This document shows positions 53,938-62,125 of a stretch of DNA of 64,000 nt, one piece after another (positions within the stretch are counted from its first letter, which is position 1; each line of letters begins with the position of its first letter). Origin of the DNA: Gimesia algae (GTDB lineage: Bacteria > Planctomycetota > Planctomycetia > Planctomycetales > Planctomycetaceae); NCBI RefSeq assembly GCF_007746795.1, contig NZ_CP036343.1, positions 2,779,369 through 2,843,368 on the forward strand, given 5' to 3'. The notes beneath the pieces were generated by a model. It was given only the letters and a program-made list of their open reading frames with translations. It was not told where the DNA came from and searched no databases. The translations under genes and the position numbers were made by a program.

Positions 53938-55152
53938 ATGGCATCAACACGAATAGTAGTCCTCGGAGCCGGGCTGCAAGGTACCTGTGTTGCATTGGCA
54001 CTTGCGCATCGTGGTCATCCTGTGACTTTAATCGAAGCCCTGCAGTCCCCATTACAAGCATCCAGCTTGCGCAATGAAGGTAAAATTCATCTGGGATTTG
54101 TCTACGCACTGGATCAGAGTGGCAGGACACAACACAAAATGCTGGAAGGTGCGCTCAGCTTCTCACCGCTTCTCGATCGCTGGTGTGGTGAACTCCCCTG
54201 GCAAGAGTGGCGATCAGATGCCTTTCACTATGCCGTCATGCCAGACAGTATTGCGACCATTGAAGAACTGGAACATTCCTATGAAACTCTGCGCAACAAG
54301 GTATCAGACTTTTCACAACATGAACTCTGTAAACCGAGTTACCTGGGACAACAGCTGACATGGCTCTGGCGTAGAAGTCCTGAATCAAATCTTGCTCAGT
54401 TTAACCAGGAACTGAACCTAACCGGTTTGATCCAGACTCAGGAACTTGCCATCGATCCACTCCAGCTCTCAACAAGACTGGGACAGCAATTGAACTCTCA
54501 TCCCATAATTGAAATTCGTTACGGAGTCGGCGTGGAGGGTGCAGAAAGGCGTAACGGAGGCTTTCGATTGCATCTGAATAGTAACGGAGCCGCTGAAATC
54601 CTTGACGCCGATCTGGTAGCCAATTGCACCTGGAGCGACCGCGTTCGCATCGATGCCACACTCGGCATTCCTTATGATCCGTCAACGCTCTGCTACCGAG
54701 TCAAACATTCGATCATGGCTCGGCAGAAACCGAACTCACGTCCTCTGATTCCCGTCACGATGGTCCAGGGACCTTATGGCGATGTGGTTCCCAGACGTAA
54801 CAGACAGATTTATATCAGTTGGTACCCCGAATGCCGTACTTATTTTGGCAAGCTCCCACCGCGTCAATCTTTTGAAGATACTCAAACTGCACAAGCTGTG
54901 GCTGAGCGTTCCCTCGCAGCCTTACAGAAAATTCTGCCAGGATTGCGAAATGCATCCATTGTGTCTTCTGCTGCCGGGGTGATCGTAGCCCAGGGCTCCA
55001 CAGATATTGAAGATCCGCAAAGTACGCTGCATCGGAGGGATCATTTTGGGGCAACGACATATGAAGGCTGGTGGACCGTAGATACCGGCAAGCTAACCAA
55101 TGCACCACAACTTGGAGAAATCACTGCGGCCGAAATGTGCAGAGCAATCTAA
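53938..55152 (+). CDS. FAD-dependent oxidoreductase (DAO/glycine-oxidase-like)
   Basis: A 404-residue protein starting with the dinucleotide-binding Rossmann motif IVVLGAGLQGTCVALALAHR (GxGxxG) and the acidic end of strand 2 (VTLIEAL), then SSLRNEGKIHLGFVYALD, typical of the DAO (D-amino acid oxidase-like) family. Later WWTVDTGKLTNAPQLGEITA is the C-terminal FAD contact. Substrate unknown; neighbours suggest a role in making a sugar or amino-sugar precursor for an envelope glycan. Its stop shares one base with the next ATG (TAATG), so it is co-translated with the glycosyltransferase. Confidence 0.85.
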   Translation: MASTRIVVLGAGLQGTCVALALAHRGHPVTLIEALQSPLQASSLRNEGKIHLGFVYALDQSGRTQHKMLEGALSFSPLLDRWCGELPWQEWRSDAFHYAVMPDSIATIEELEHSYETLRNKVSDFSQHELCKPSYLGQQLTWLWRRSPESNLAQFNQELNLTGLIQTQELAIDPLQLSTRLGQQLNSHPIIEIRYGVGVEGAERRNGGFRLHLNSNGAAEILDADLVANCTWSDRVRIDATLGIPYDPSTLCYRVKHSIMARQKPNSRPLIPVTMVQGPYGDVVPRRNRQIYISWYPECRTYFGKLPPRQSFEDTQTAQAVAERSLAALQKILPGLRNASIVSSAAGVIVAQGSTDIEDPQSTLHRRDHFGATTYEGWWTVDTGKLTNAPQLGEITAAEMCRAI

Positions 55153-55928
55153 TGAAATCGGATTCCCCCCCACGTCTGACAATACTGATGCCGATTCACC
55201 GTGGTCTGAAATGGATCAGTAGTATTACGGCTACAATCGACCGCAGCCCTGTCGACTGTCGCATCATCGTCAGTGACATCACACTCCTCGACAATACATT
55301 AGATATTCTGGAACAACGCAATCAGCGGGACCGCAGGATCACCTTTCGTCGTAAACAGGGAGCCGCTGACTGGCGCATTCATGTCAATGAACTCCTGACC
55401 ATGGTCGATTCCGATTTTTTTTCTATCATGCCTCAGGACGATGAATTCATTCCCGGCTACTATGAATCACTTCTTACGGCTCTCGATTCAAATCCCTCCG
55501 CGGGTCTCGCATTCGGTGTGATTGACAAGCTGGATTTGAACAAAAACGAAAAGTCACGCATGCCTGGGGTCCCCATCCCTCTGGGACAGAAACCAGCGTG
55601 GCAGGAAGCAATCTATCTCGACCAGCATTGGAACCTCGGGATCCCATATCGAGGAGTCGTAAGGCAGAAATGGAATCAGCCGCTTCCCATGTTTCCTTAT
55701 GACTTCGCCGATCAGATCTGGGTCTTTGGAATCGCGCTGCAGGCTTGTCTCATCGAAGTCCCGACAGCGATCTATCTCAAAAAATATCACGATGAAAATA
55801 CTCACTCGACCTGGACACCGCTCAGCGGTGAAACCAGGCAAGAGGTGCTGCGTAATGAAATTAAAACAAAACTGGCCTCTGATCCAGCAGCCATGCATAA
55901 CGCTCTACAAGAACTGAACCAGATTTAG
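55152..55928 (+). CDS. Family 2 glycosyltransferase
   Basis: A 258-residue protein; start at the ATG that overlaps the preceding stop (a frame from 55071 is longer but unlikely). It has the GT-A features RLTILMPIHRG, RRITFRRKQGAADWRIHVNE and the metal-binding SIMPQDDEFIPGYYESLL (DD), then HWNLGIPYRGVVRQKW. Without membrane segments it should act in the cytoplasm on nucleotide sugars. It forms an operon with the oxidoreductase upstream. Confidence 0.85.
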   Translation: MKSDSPPRLTILMPIHRGLKWISSITATIDRSPVDCRIIVSDITLLDNTLDILEQRNQRDRRITFRRKQGAADWRIHVNELLTMVDSDFFSIMPQDDEFIPGYYESLLTALDSNPSAGLAFGVIDKLDLNKNEKSRMPGVPIPLGQKPAWQEAIYLDQHWNLGIPYRGVVRQKWNQPLPMFPYDFADQIWVFGIALQACLIEVPTAIYLKKYHDENTHSTWTPLSGETRQEVLRNEIKTKLASDPAAMHNALQELNQI

Positions 55929-56029
55929 TAACCAGAGCTTCAAACCAGAACAGAACTCTCTGGCACAACAGGACGGCTTGAAGTATCCCAATACCTGGCT
56001 CCATTCTTGTTCAAATGACTCGCATTCAC

Positions 56030-57202
56030 TCAATGTTGAGTCACTTGTAATTTCTGGCCAGGGACTTTCTGTATCTTGTCAGTATCATTACTGGAAAACC
56101 GATCTCGAAACCAGGACGCCACTTGATGACTCAGGCGTAAAACATTTGCAATGGCAGACGCAGGCGAGTAATACACATAGCGATAGCTGTTTTCCACCGA
56201 TGTATACCAGTATTTCTTGGCATCCAGGGCACCTGTCCCGACATCCAGAAGCAGATCTCCCCGATCCATACTGTCATGCAGGATGCGCCCCACCAGCAGT
56301 CGCCCCAGTCCCTGGTCGGAGACTTCAGGGTTATAGCCCATTCTCAAACCATTGATCAGACCGTTCTGGGCAAAGTTATAGCTGAACGCAGCCGGCTGAC
56401 CGGAAAGAAAGATCAGGTTCAAGTCGAACGCTCCGGCTCGTATAGCGCTTTCATAAGAATCTCGAAAAAATTGATTCACAGTCGCATGTGTGATTGTGGT
56501 TCCTGTTGTAGAAGATCCCTGCCAACTCTTTGCGGCGATCTGTTCACACATCTCATAGAGGTCCCAACGTGGATCACTCTCACCAAACGCTTCGCCGCGC
56601 GGACGATATCGCAGATGCTCAATCTCGCCTTGTGCCTGCAGATTTCGCTCAGCCCGCGTGTAGGTCTGGCGGGCCTTTCGAGGTCGGGCAGACAGATATT
56701 CTTCCCACGTCTGGCTGAGATCCACATAAATCGCCTGCTCCCACAGGAACTTTTCAAACTCCATATTTTCCGCCTGGAAGGCGCGCTCGGTCGCCCCCCC
56801 ATCAAACCCGTCCGTTTCGACACACCGCAGATCGATCAAATCCCAGTCGCGATTTGAGTGCTGAAGATATTCCAATGCAGATCTCCAAGTTGATTCCTGG
56901 TCAGCCGAAACCGGTCCATAGAAACTCCCCCAGTCATCAAAAGGAAAAGTTAAGATCCGACAAGGCCCGAATTTGGATTTTATTTTTTTCCAGCAGAGCG
57001 GCACGATTCCTGTGACTTCACCATTCTCGCGCACGATCAGCACACGTAGTTTCTGATCGGCAGCAAAATGTTTCCAGTAAACCTGCAGCCATTCCTGGGA
57101 GCGGAAAAACGTCCCCCCCGGCGTGATGGAAAGCAGTCTGGTCCAGTCACTCTGAAATTCATTTAATGCTTCGATTTCATTCAGTTCGATCACATCTGTC
57201 AT
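56030..57202 (-). CDS. FemAB/GNAT-like acyltransferase, paralogue 2
   Basis: A 390-residue protein from the ATG at 57202; a further ATG at 57232 would add ten residues, but paralogue 1 aligns from MTDVIELNEIEAL. Shared landmarks with paralogue 1 include GGTFFRSQEWLQVYWKHFAA, ILTFPFDDWGSFYGPVSA, RKARQTYTRAERNLQ and GQPAAFSYNFAQNGLINGLR followed by LLLDVGTGALDAKKYWYTSV. The C-terminus is independent of any repeat (GQKLQVTQH). Likely the same class of envelope acyl/aminoacyl transfer. Confidence 0.8.
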   Translation of the reverse strand: MTDVIELNEIEALNEFQSDWTRLLSITPGGTFFRSQEWLQVYWKHFAADQKLRVLIVRENGEVTGIVPLCWKKIKSKFGPCRILTFPFDDWGSFYGPVSADQESTWRSALEYLQHSNRDWDLIDLRCVETDGFDGGATERAFQAENMEFEKFLWEQAIYVDLSQTWEEYLSARPRKARQTYTRAERNLQAQGEIEHLRYRPRGEAFGESDPRWDLYEMCEQIAAKSWQGSSTTGTTITHATVNQFFRDSYESAIRAGAFDLNLIFLSGQPAAFSYNFAQNGLINGLRMGYNPEVSDQGLGRLLVGRILHDSMDRGDLLLDVGTGALDAKKYWYTSVENSYRYVYYSPASAIANVLRLSHQVASWFRDRFSSNDTDKIQKVPGQKLQVTQH

Positions 57203-57788
57203 GGCGGGCTCATCTTTTTTAATAGAAGTCATATTTAGCAGTCAGCGCATCAGTTCACAGTCTCTCTGTTCTTCTCTAAAGTTTACGTTGTGTACACTGA
57301 TTGCCAAATAGATCAGTCAAAAAAGAAAGGAATGCTGAAGCGGGGTTTTAACGAGTCTCAGTATTACACCGAAACTGCGGAATAAATCGCTGTAGAAACC
57401 AGCGCACATGCATCAGAGAAAGAGTGCTACAGAATTGATTCAAGCTGACTTTGAAATGGATCACTCAGTTAAGATGGCCCTCAAATGGTCGAAGAATACC
57501 TGAAAAGAGGCTGGGAGTTGAAGAATACAATTCCAAAACAGTACTATGGTTAATGAAGAGGCAGTTAATGGATCCGGCGCAGCTTCTGACAGGGGCTCAT
57601 CAATTTGCGATGGACCATTAACAAATGCATTCAATCGAGACCTGAGCAATGAAACCTGACAGGCTACCGGTTCAGAATTTGAAAAAAATGGCTTACGATA
57701 AATATGTCTCGAATCGAAACGGATCTCTTTTTCTTAATTTCAAGCAACAGCTTGAACCAGTACACAATAGTAAAGGACGCTAACCTGC
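57203..57788. other. Non-coding region upstream of paralogue 2
   Basis: About 590 nt between divergent genes. It contains a hairpin TTCAAGC/GCTTGAA (57739-57756) 32 nt before the lipoprotein ATG, and a stretch resembling the upstream region of paralogue 1 (AGTTTACG...TGTACACT near 57283-57298). No gene is supported. Confidence 0.5.
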
Positions 57789-58118
57789 ATGAAATATTTA
57801 TTACTGATTGCAATTCTGATCACTGGATGCGCAAATGAAGCGGCTGAAATGAAAGAAAAAACAGTCGAAGCAGATTCTGCCATTGACCTTGGAAAAGTAG
57901 ATCTTCCCGTCCCCGAAAACTTAGAGACTGACTCCGCAGCGCTGGAGCAAATCAAAGCCAAACTGGACTGTATGGAGTGCGGTATCAAACGAGACGATAA
58001 ATACGAAAACAAAACCAGCCTGCGTTATTTTGTGGACTGTGACACGATCAAGTATGTTGTTACGTATGATCCGGAAAAAAAAGAAGTGCTGGAGTCCGAG
58101 TTGGTAGAGACTAACTAA
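57789..58118 (+). CDS. Small lipoprotein, unknown function
   Basis: A 109-residue protein with a short signal peptide and lipobox ILITGC (lipid-attached C14), then an acidic linker (EKTVEADSAIDLGKVDLPVP) and a compact C-terminal domain with a CMECG motif and a further cysteine (FVDCDTIKY). I do not recognise the family. It is unlinked to its neighbours. Confidence 0.7.
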   Translation: MKYLLLIAILITGCANEAAEMKEKTVEADSAIDLGKVDLPVPENLETDSAALEQIKAKLDCMECGIKRDDKYENKTSLRYFVDCDTIKYVVTYDPEKKEVLESELVETN

Positions 58119-58135
58119 AGTAGAAATGAGACTGA

Positions 58136-58330
58136 CTAATACTCGGTACTGCACAGTTTGAAGTAGTCAAGAATCAATTCATTAACCAGATCACTCCTCT
58201 CAGCGCACCAAAGCAATGGATCATAGAAAGATTGATAAAAATGATAGAAAGCAATTGCTTCCTGTCCTGTTGAATCTTCATAAAGTAAGTAAACAGGACC
58301 AATGCTCATCACATTTATGGCAAAAAGCAT
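58136..58330 (-). CDS. Small hypothetical membrane-associated protein, possibly frame-disrupted
   Basis: A 64-residue frame: one hydrophobic stretch (MLFAINVMSIGPVYLLY) and FYHFYQSFYDPLLWCAERSD near the C-terminus, a 'Y-x-P-L-x-W' pattern I have seen in small planctomycete proteins. The same frame is open further upstream (RFFYSAVP before the Met) without a start codon, while an ATG at about 58384 starts a different frame, so the N-terminus may be frameshifted. Real but poorly defined. Confidence 0.4.
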   Translation of the reverse strand: MLFAINVMSIGPVYLLYEDSTGQEAIAFYHFYQSFYDPLLWCAERSDLVNELILDYFKLCSTEY

Positions 58331-58551
58331 CGGGACTGCAGAGTAGAAAAACCGGATGAATCTGGATTCTTTTTTTCTGACATGCGACTGATCTCAGAGT
58401 TACAAATATCTGATAAATACAGTCCAAGCCATCGAATACCAAAAGCGATAGCCAATCCACATTACGAAACGGCAGCCCTTAAATTCACAGAAAAAGCCAG
58501 AAAATGAAATGGCATTAGATAGGGCCAAAGAAAAGAAAGATTCTGAAAAAA

Positions 58552-58625
58552 TAGGGCCGACAGGACTCGAACCTGTAACCAACAAATTATGAGTTTGCTG
58601 CTCTAACCGATTGAGCTACGGCCCC
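58552..58625 (-). tRNA. tRNA-Met (anticodon CAT), elongator type
   Basis: On the - strand a complete cloverleaf: acceptor GGGGCCG pairing with CGGCCCT (one G-U at the end), D-arm GCTCAATCGGTTAGAGC, anticodon loop CTCATAA giving CAT, and T-arm ACAGGTTCGAGTCCTGT. The CCA is not encoded. G1-U72 and the D/T arms fit elongator methionine; a lysidine-modified tRNA-Ile(CAU) is the alternative. Confidence 0.93.
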
Positions 58626-58898
58626 AAGTTGTTTTCAGATTATCATTTACCACGATCAGCTTGATATTAGATATTGATCAGTGACTGTTGATGTCTTTCA
58701 TGGAAATGTAAGGCTGATAGCTTACTGGACCTCTGAGGGACTGTCAAAGCAACAAGAGTTGAAAGCTGCATTCCTGTTTAACTTTCCGTCAATTTTGCCC
58801 GTCTGTTGAAGTCTGACACGAGCCACGGTAAACAGGATCGTAGCAGCATTCGTTTTTTCGGGATTTTTCCCTGTCCCTCATCGGAGGCCGGTTCTCAT

Positions 58899-60005
58899 AT
58901 GCATCCCATGTCTCGATCTGCCCACCATCGCTTTCCGGTTCATCTGCTGACATATTGCAGTCTCTGTCTGATTTTCGGAATCGTCAACTTCCCGATCAAA
59001 GCAGAGAATTCTCCCACCGCACCAACATCGCCCATTCGAGTTGGATCTGTGGTCGGCGGACACATTCACCCTGCCCTCTGTCGTGCTGCAAACGGTGACC
59101 TGCTGGCGGTCTATAACGAAAATGGAGGGGGTGGAAAGGAACTACTGCTCGCGCGGTCTACCGATGGCGGTTTGACCTGGTCGGCCAGTCAACCAATTCC
59201 CATGATCAAAGAGTGTTCTATTTATCCGGGCTCACTCACTACACTCAAAAGTGGCGAAATTGTCCTGCACTGGTCCTGCTATCGTGTAGAGGGTGAACGG
59301 CGCTGGCGCGTGCCTCAATTCTGCACGTCAAAAGATCATGGCGTGACCTGGGCTCCCGTCACTGAGATTCCGCTGAACGACTATACCAACTACACCTGCC
59401 TGCGACACCCGATTCTGGAACTCGATGCCAATCACTGGGTCTGCCCCTTCTATGATCGCACGGTAATTTATGATCGCAGCAAGAATACCATCACTCCTTT
59501 TGGCGATGGTCGCAATCACGGCATGGTTCCTATTGTACGAACAAGCCAGGGTACTTTCATCAGCGGAGCGCCACAGGGCCATGCTCCCGTCCCTTCCGGA
59601 AAACCAGGCAACATGGTGTATGGACTTCTTTCGAGCGATCAGGGACAAACCTGGCAACCCCTGCAGTCACTCCCCTACTTTGGTGTCGCCGGCTATGACC
59701 TGACTGCTCTGAAACAGGGGTCCGTTGTTCTCACTTCGATCCTGTATGGAGTGGGTCGGGATGATGAATGGGCTTATGAGCTGCAACTCTCGCATGATGC
59801 AGGTCAGACCTGGGACAAAGACCATGCCGTAATTATTTATAGCCCCGGTCGCCCGATTAAAGGTCGGGGCTGGCCGCGTACTGTGCAAATTGATGAGGAG
59901 ACACTGGGCACCCTGTTTTACGATCTGGATCCCAAGCAACCCGGTGGTCCCGGCGTATTCTTTATTCGCACACCAATCAATGCACTACAGGCAGACGAAC
60001 ATTAA
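58899..60005 (+). CDS. Secreted sialidase-like (BNR/Asp-box) protein
   Basis: A 368-residue protein from the ATG at 58899, with GGAGG 11 nt upstream; a TTG at 58806 would add 31 residues that do not look like a signal peptide. The hydrophobic HLLTYCSLCLIFGIVNF is an export signal. The body follows the exo-alpha-sialidase six-bladed propeller pattern: AANGDLLAVYNENGG, LLARSTDGGLTWSASQPI (Asp box), FCTSKDHGVTWAPVTEI, GLLSSDQGQTWQPLQ and LSHDAGQTWDKDH, four SxDxGxTW boxes in all. Whether it cleaves sialic acid or another sugar is unknown. It ends in a 4-nt convergent overlap with the next gene. Confidence 0.85.
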   Translation: MHPMSRSAHHRFPVHLLTYCSLCLIFGIVNFPIKAENSPTAPTSPIRVGSVVGGHIHPALCRAANGDLLAVYNENGGGGKELLLARSTDGGLTWSASQPIPMIKECSIYPGSLTTLKSGEIVLHWSCYRVEGERRWRVPQFCTSKDHGVTWAPVTEIPLNDYTNYTCLRHPILELDANHWVCPFYDRTVIYDRSKNTITPFGDGRNHGMVPIVRTSQGTFISGAPQGHAPVPSGKPGNMVYGLLSSDQGQTWQPLQSLPYFGVAGYDLTALKQGSVVLTSILYGVGRDDEWAYELQLSHDAGQTWDKDHAVIIYSPGRPIKGRGWPRTVQIDEETLGTLFYDLDPKQPGGPGVFFIRTPINALQADEH

Positions 60006-62074
60006 TTTGTTCTGCGGGCGATCTGGCTGGCACGCCAGGCTTCTCCATACAGGGCAAATCCAAGTTGCACGGCATTCGACGCGCCGCGCAGGGCTTTCGT
60101 CAGCTTCGGATCGAAGGGCTCCAGACCACGCATTCTTAACAGACTGGCAACCTGCATGACGACAGCCTGATCGTACCTGTCCAGCTGCTTGAACAATGTT
60201 TTCAGATCTTCTGCATGCTGTTTTACCAGTCCTTGCGCATACTCGTAAGCAGTCGTTTTTTGACCATCGCCGTCCATATCAATCCAGACCGCTCCCGTCG
60301 AGCCCACAACCTGTGATTCAAATTCCGGAGAATCGGGTTGGTAAGGTTTCGCGAACTGCCAGTACGGCGCAGACACGCCGGGGCCCGTCGCCACCGCCAC
60401 CAGAAAACAATCGTGTGATGGCTGTTTCAGTTTCCAGGTCCCTTGCCACTTAATGCCTCCCTGCTTAGCAGATTTGATCGACTCACTGCAAATTAACTGC
60501 CCGTTCGCATAAAGCTGGATCTGCTCTGCTGTCACCCAGGAGGGCCCTGAAACTGTCAGATTCACATCCCATTTTTTCGCTTGAGGCACAAGTTCCCCCG
60601 GACCATACCGGGAATTCACTTTGATCTGAGTCAACAGTCCGTAAGAAAGGAGTACCTTACCATCGACAAAGTTTTGAATAGTCTGGTTGACATCAATCTT
60701 CCCCGAATCCTGATCATCCGCTTGGATATAGGTTCGAGACTGACCAACGATATAGCGACTGACATCATGCGAATCGCTGCAACCCACGGGTGTCAGAAAC
60801 TGGCCGCGGTTCAAGGCGCCAAACCAGTCACGATACAGCTGCAACACCTCCGTCTGTGTTGCTCCCGAGTTAATAATTTCCATCGCATTTGCCTGTAACC
60901 TCCAGCCATCCAGGTTCTCGCCGGTCAGGCTGAGGTAATTTTTCGGATCGAATGGACGGTATTTGGAATGAATATCACGGGCATGATTTAGAATCACAGC
61001 TTTCACATGAGGAGTCGCCAGAATACTCTCGAAGATTCCATCCCAGTCGGGAAGTTGATAATCGGGAACCGGCCCCCCTTCCCGAACAGGAAATACATTG
61101 AAGTGCCCCCATTTCGTTGTGACTTCGTTGCCAATTACGGGCGTGAAATACTGCCTTACCTTTAATTTTCGCGCGAGTGGTTCGTAGTTGATCTGCTTAT
61201 TATGATCGGTGGCAATGGGAAATTCGATGTGCTCTCCCGCCAGGGTCAGCATGCGTTCTTCCATCGAACAATCGCCGTGCCCCGAATGGGTTAGCGTGTG
61301 AATGTGCGTATCACTGCTCACATATCCCGATGTATTCACTTCCCGGCCAATCTTAAGTTCGATTTTCTTCTGATCTCCTTTTTTCAGGATCAGTTGCCGT
61401 TGATCGACTCCGTATTCGAAACCACGTCCGGCATACACAGTATATTCACCCGCTGGTAACTGGAATTGCGTTTCCCCATCGCGGGTATAAATCACTCCTG
61501 TCCTCACCGCCTGATGTTCATTGGATTCAGCAGAGGTCACCACCAGCGTCCCCTCAGCATCCACAATGGTAATACGACAGGGAATGCCCTGCTTTGTTTC
61601 TTTGTCAGTCACTTGGATTGATAATTGTGCTTCCGAAAGAAACTCAGAAACCGGTTCCGTCAGAAGCACTATCTCTCCCACGCTGATATCATCAGGAGTA
61701 ATCTTGCCTGACTGGTATATCCGCAATTCATTGACGCCTGTTATTACCGCGCCAGCTGGAACCGGTAACAGCAGATGCTGATCCTGTTCATGACGAATCA
61801 GTTTCCCCAGAATTTTGCCATTCAGTTCGACATTCCAGGTCTGCTTGACATCCTGTTGACGCAAAAACAAAACGGTTTCCCTCGGATTTGACTTTGCATT
61901 AAATCGTAGGAAAAGTTCTTTGACCTGTGCCTGTTCCGGAAACGTTGTCCATTCTCGGTCCCCCGAGTGGCGCAAATGAACCAGTTGCTCGGTAATAATC
62001 ACCGGATCTGCGGCCAGTGTAGCTTGAGTAAATACCAGGCAAAGTATCAGAGTCAAAAAACAGGAGACCGGCAT
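60002..62074 (-). CDS. CehA/McbA family metallohydrolase (PHP fold), secreted
   Basis: A 690-residue protein from the ATG at 62074, giving a clean signal peptide (CFLTLILCLVFTQATLAADP); a longer frame starts at 62125. Residues ~240-330 carry the PHP metal motifs YVSSDTHIHTLTHSGHGDCS and FPIATDHNKQIN, with later HAR and CSDSHDVS, as in CehA/McbA-type hydrolases. An N-terminal beta-sandwich precedes this domain. Substrate unknown; members hydrolyse carbamate or phosphoester-like bonds. Co-directional with the cytochrome-like gene 51 nt upstream. Confidence 0.85.
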   Translation of the reverse strand: MPVSCFLTLILCLVFTQATLAADPVIITEQLVHLRHSGDREWTTFPEQAQVKELFLRFNAKSNPRETVLFLRQQDVKQTWNVELNGKILGKLIRHEQDQHLLLPVPAGAVITGVNELRIYQSGKITPDDISVGEIVLLTEPVSEFLSEAQLSIQVTDKETKQGIPCRITIVDAEGTLVVTSAESNEHQAVRTGVIYTRDGETQFQLPAGEYTVYAGRGFEYGVDQRQLILKKGDQKKIELKIGREVNTSGYVSSDTHIHTLTHSGHGDCSMEERMLTLAGEHIEFPIATDHNKQINYEPLARKLKVRQYFTPVIGNEVTTKWGHFNVFPVREGGPVPDYQLPDWDGIFESILATPHVKAVILNHARDIHSKYRPFDPKNYLSLTGENLDGWRLQANAMEIINSGATQTEVLQLYRDWFGALNRGQFLTPVGCSDSHDVSRYIVGQSRTYIQADDQDSGKIDVNQTIQNFVDGKVLLSYGLLTQIKVNSRYGPGELVPQAKKWDVNLTVSGPSWVTAEQIQLYANGQLICSESIKSAKQGGIKWQGTWKLKQPSHDCFLVAVATGPGVSAPYWQFAKPYQPDSPEFESQVVGSTGAVWIDMDGDGQKTTAYEYAQGLVKQHAEDLKTLFKQLDRYDQAVVMQVASLLRMRGLEPFDPKLTKALRGASNAVQLGFALYGEAWRASQIARRTN

Positions 62075-62125
62075 GGCGAGCGACTTTCCTTCGGCACAAT
62101 TATGAAGATTGAATATCAGAAACAA

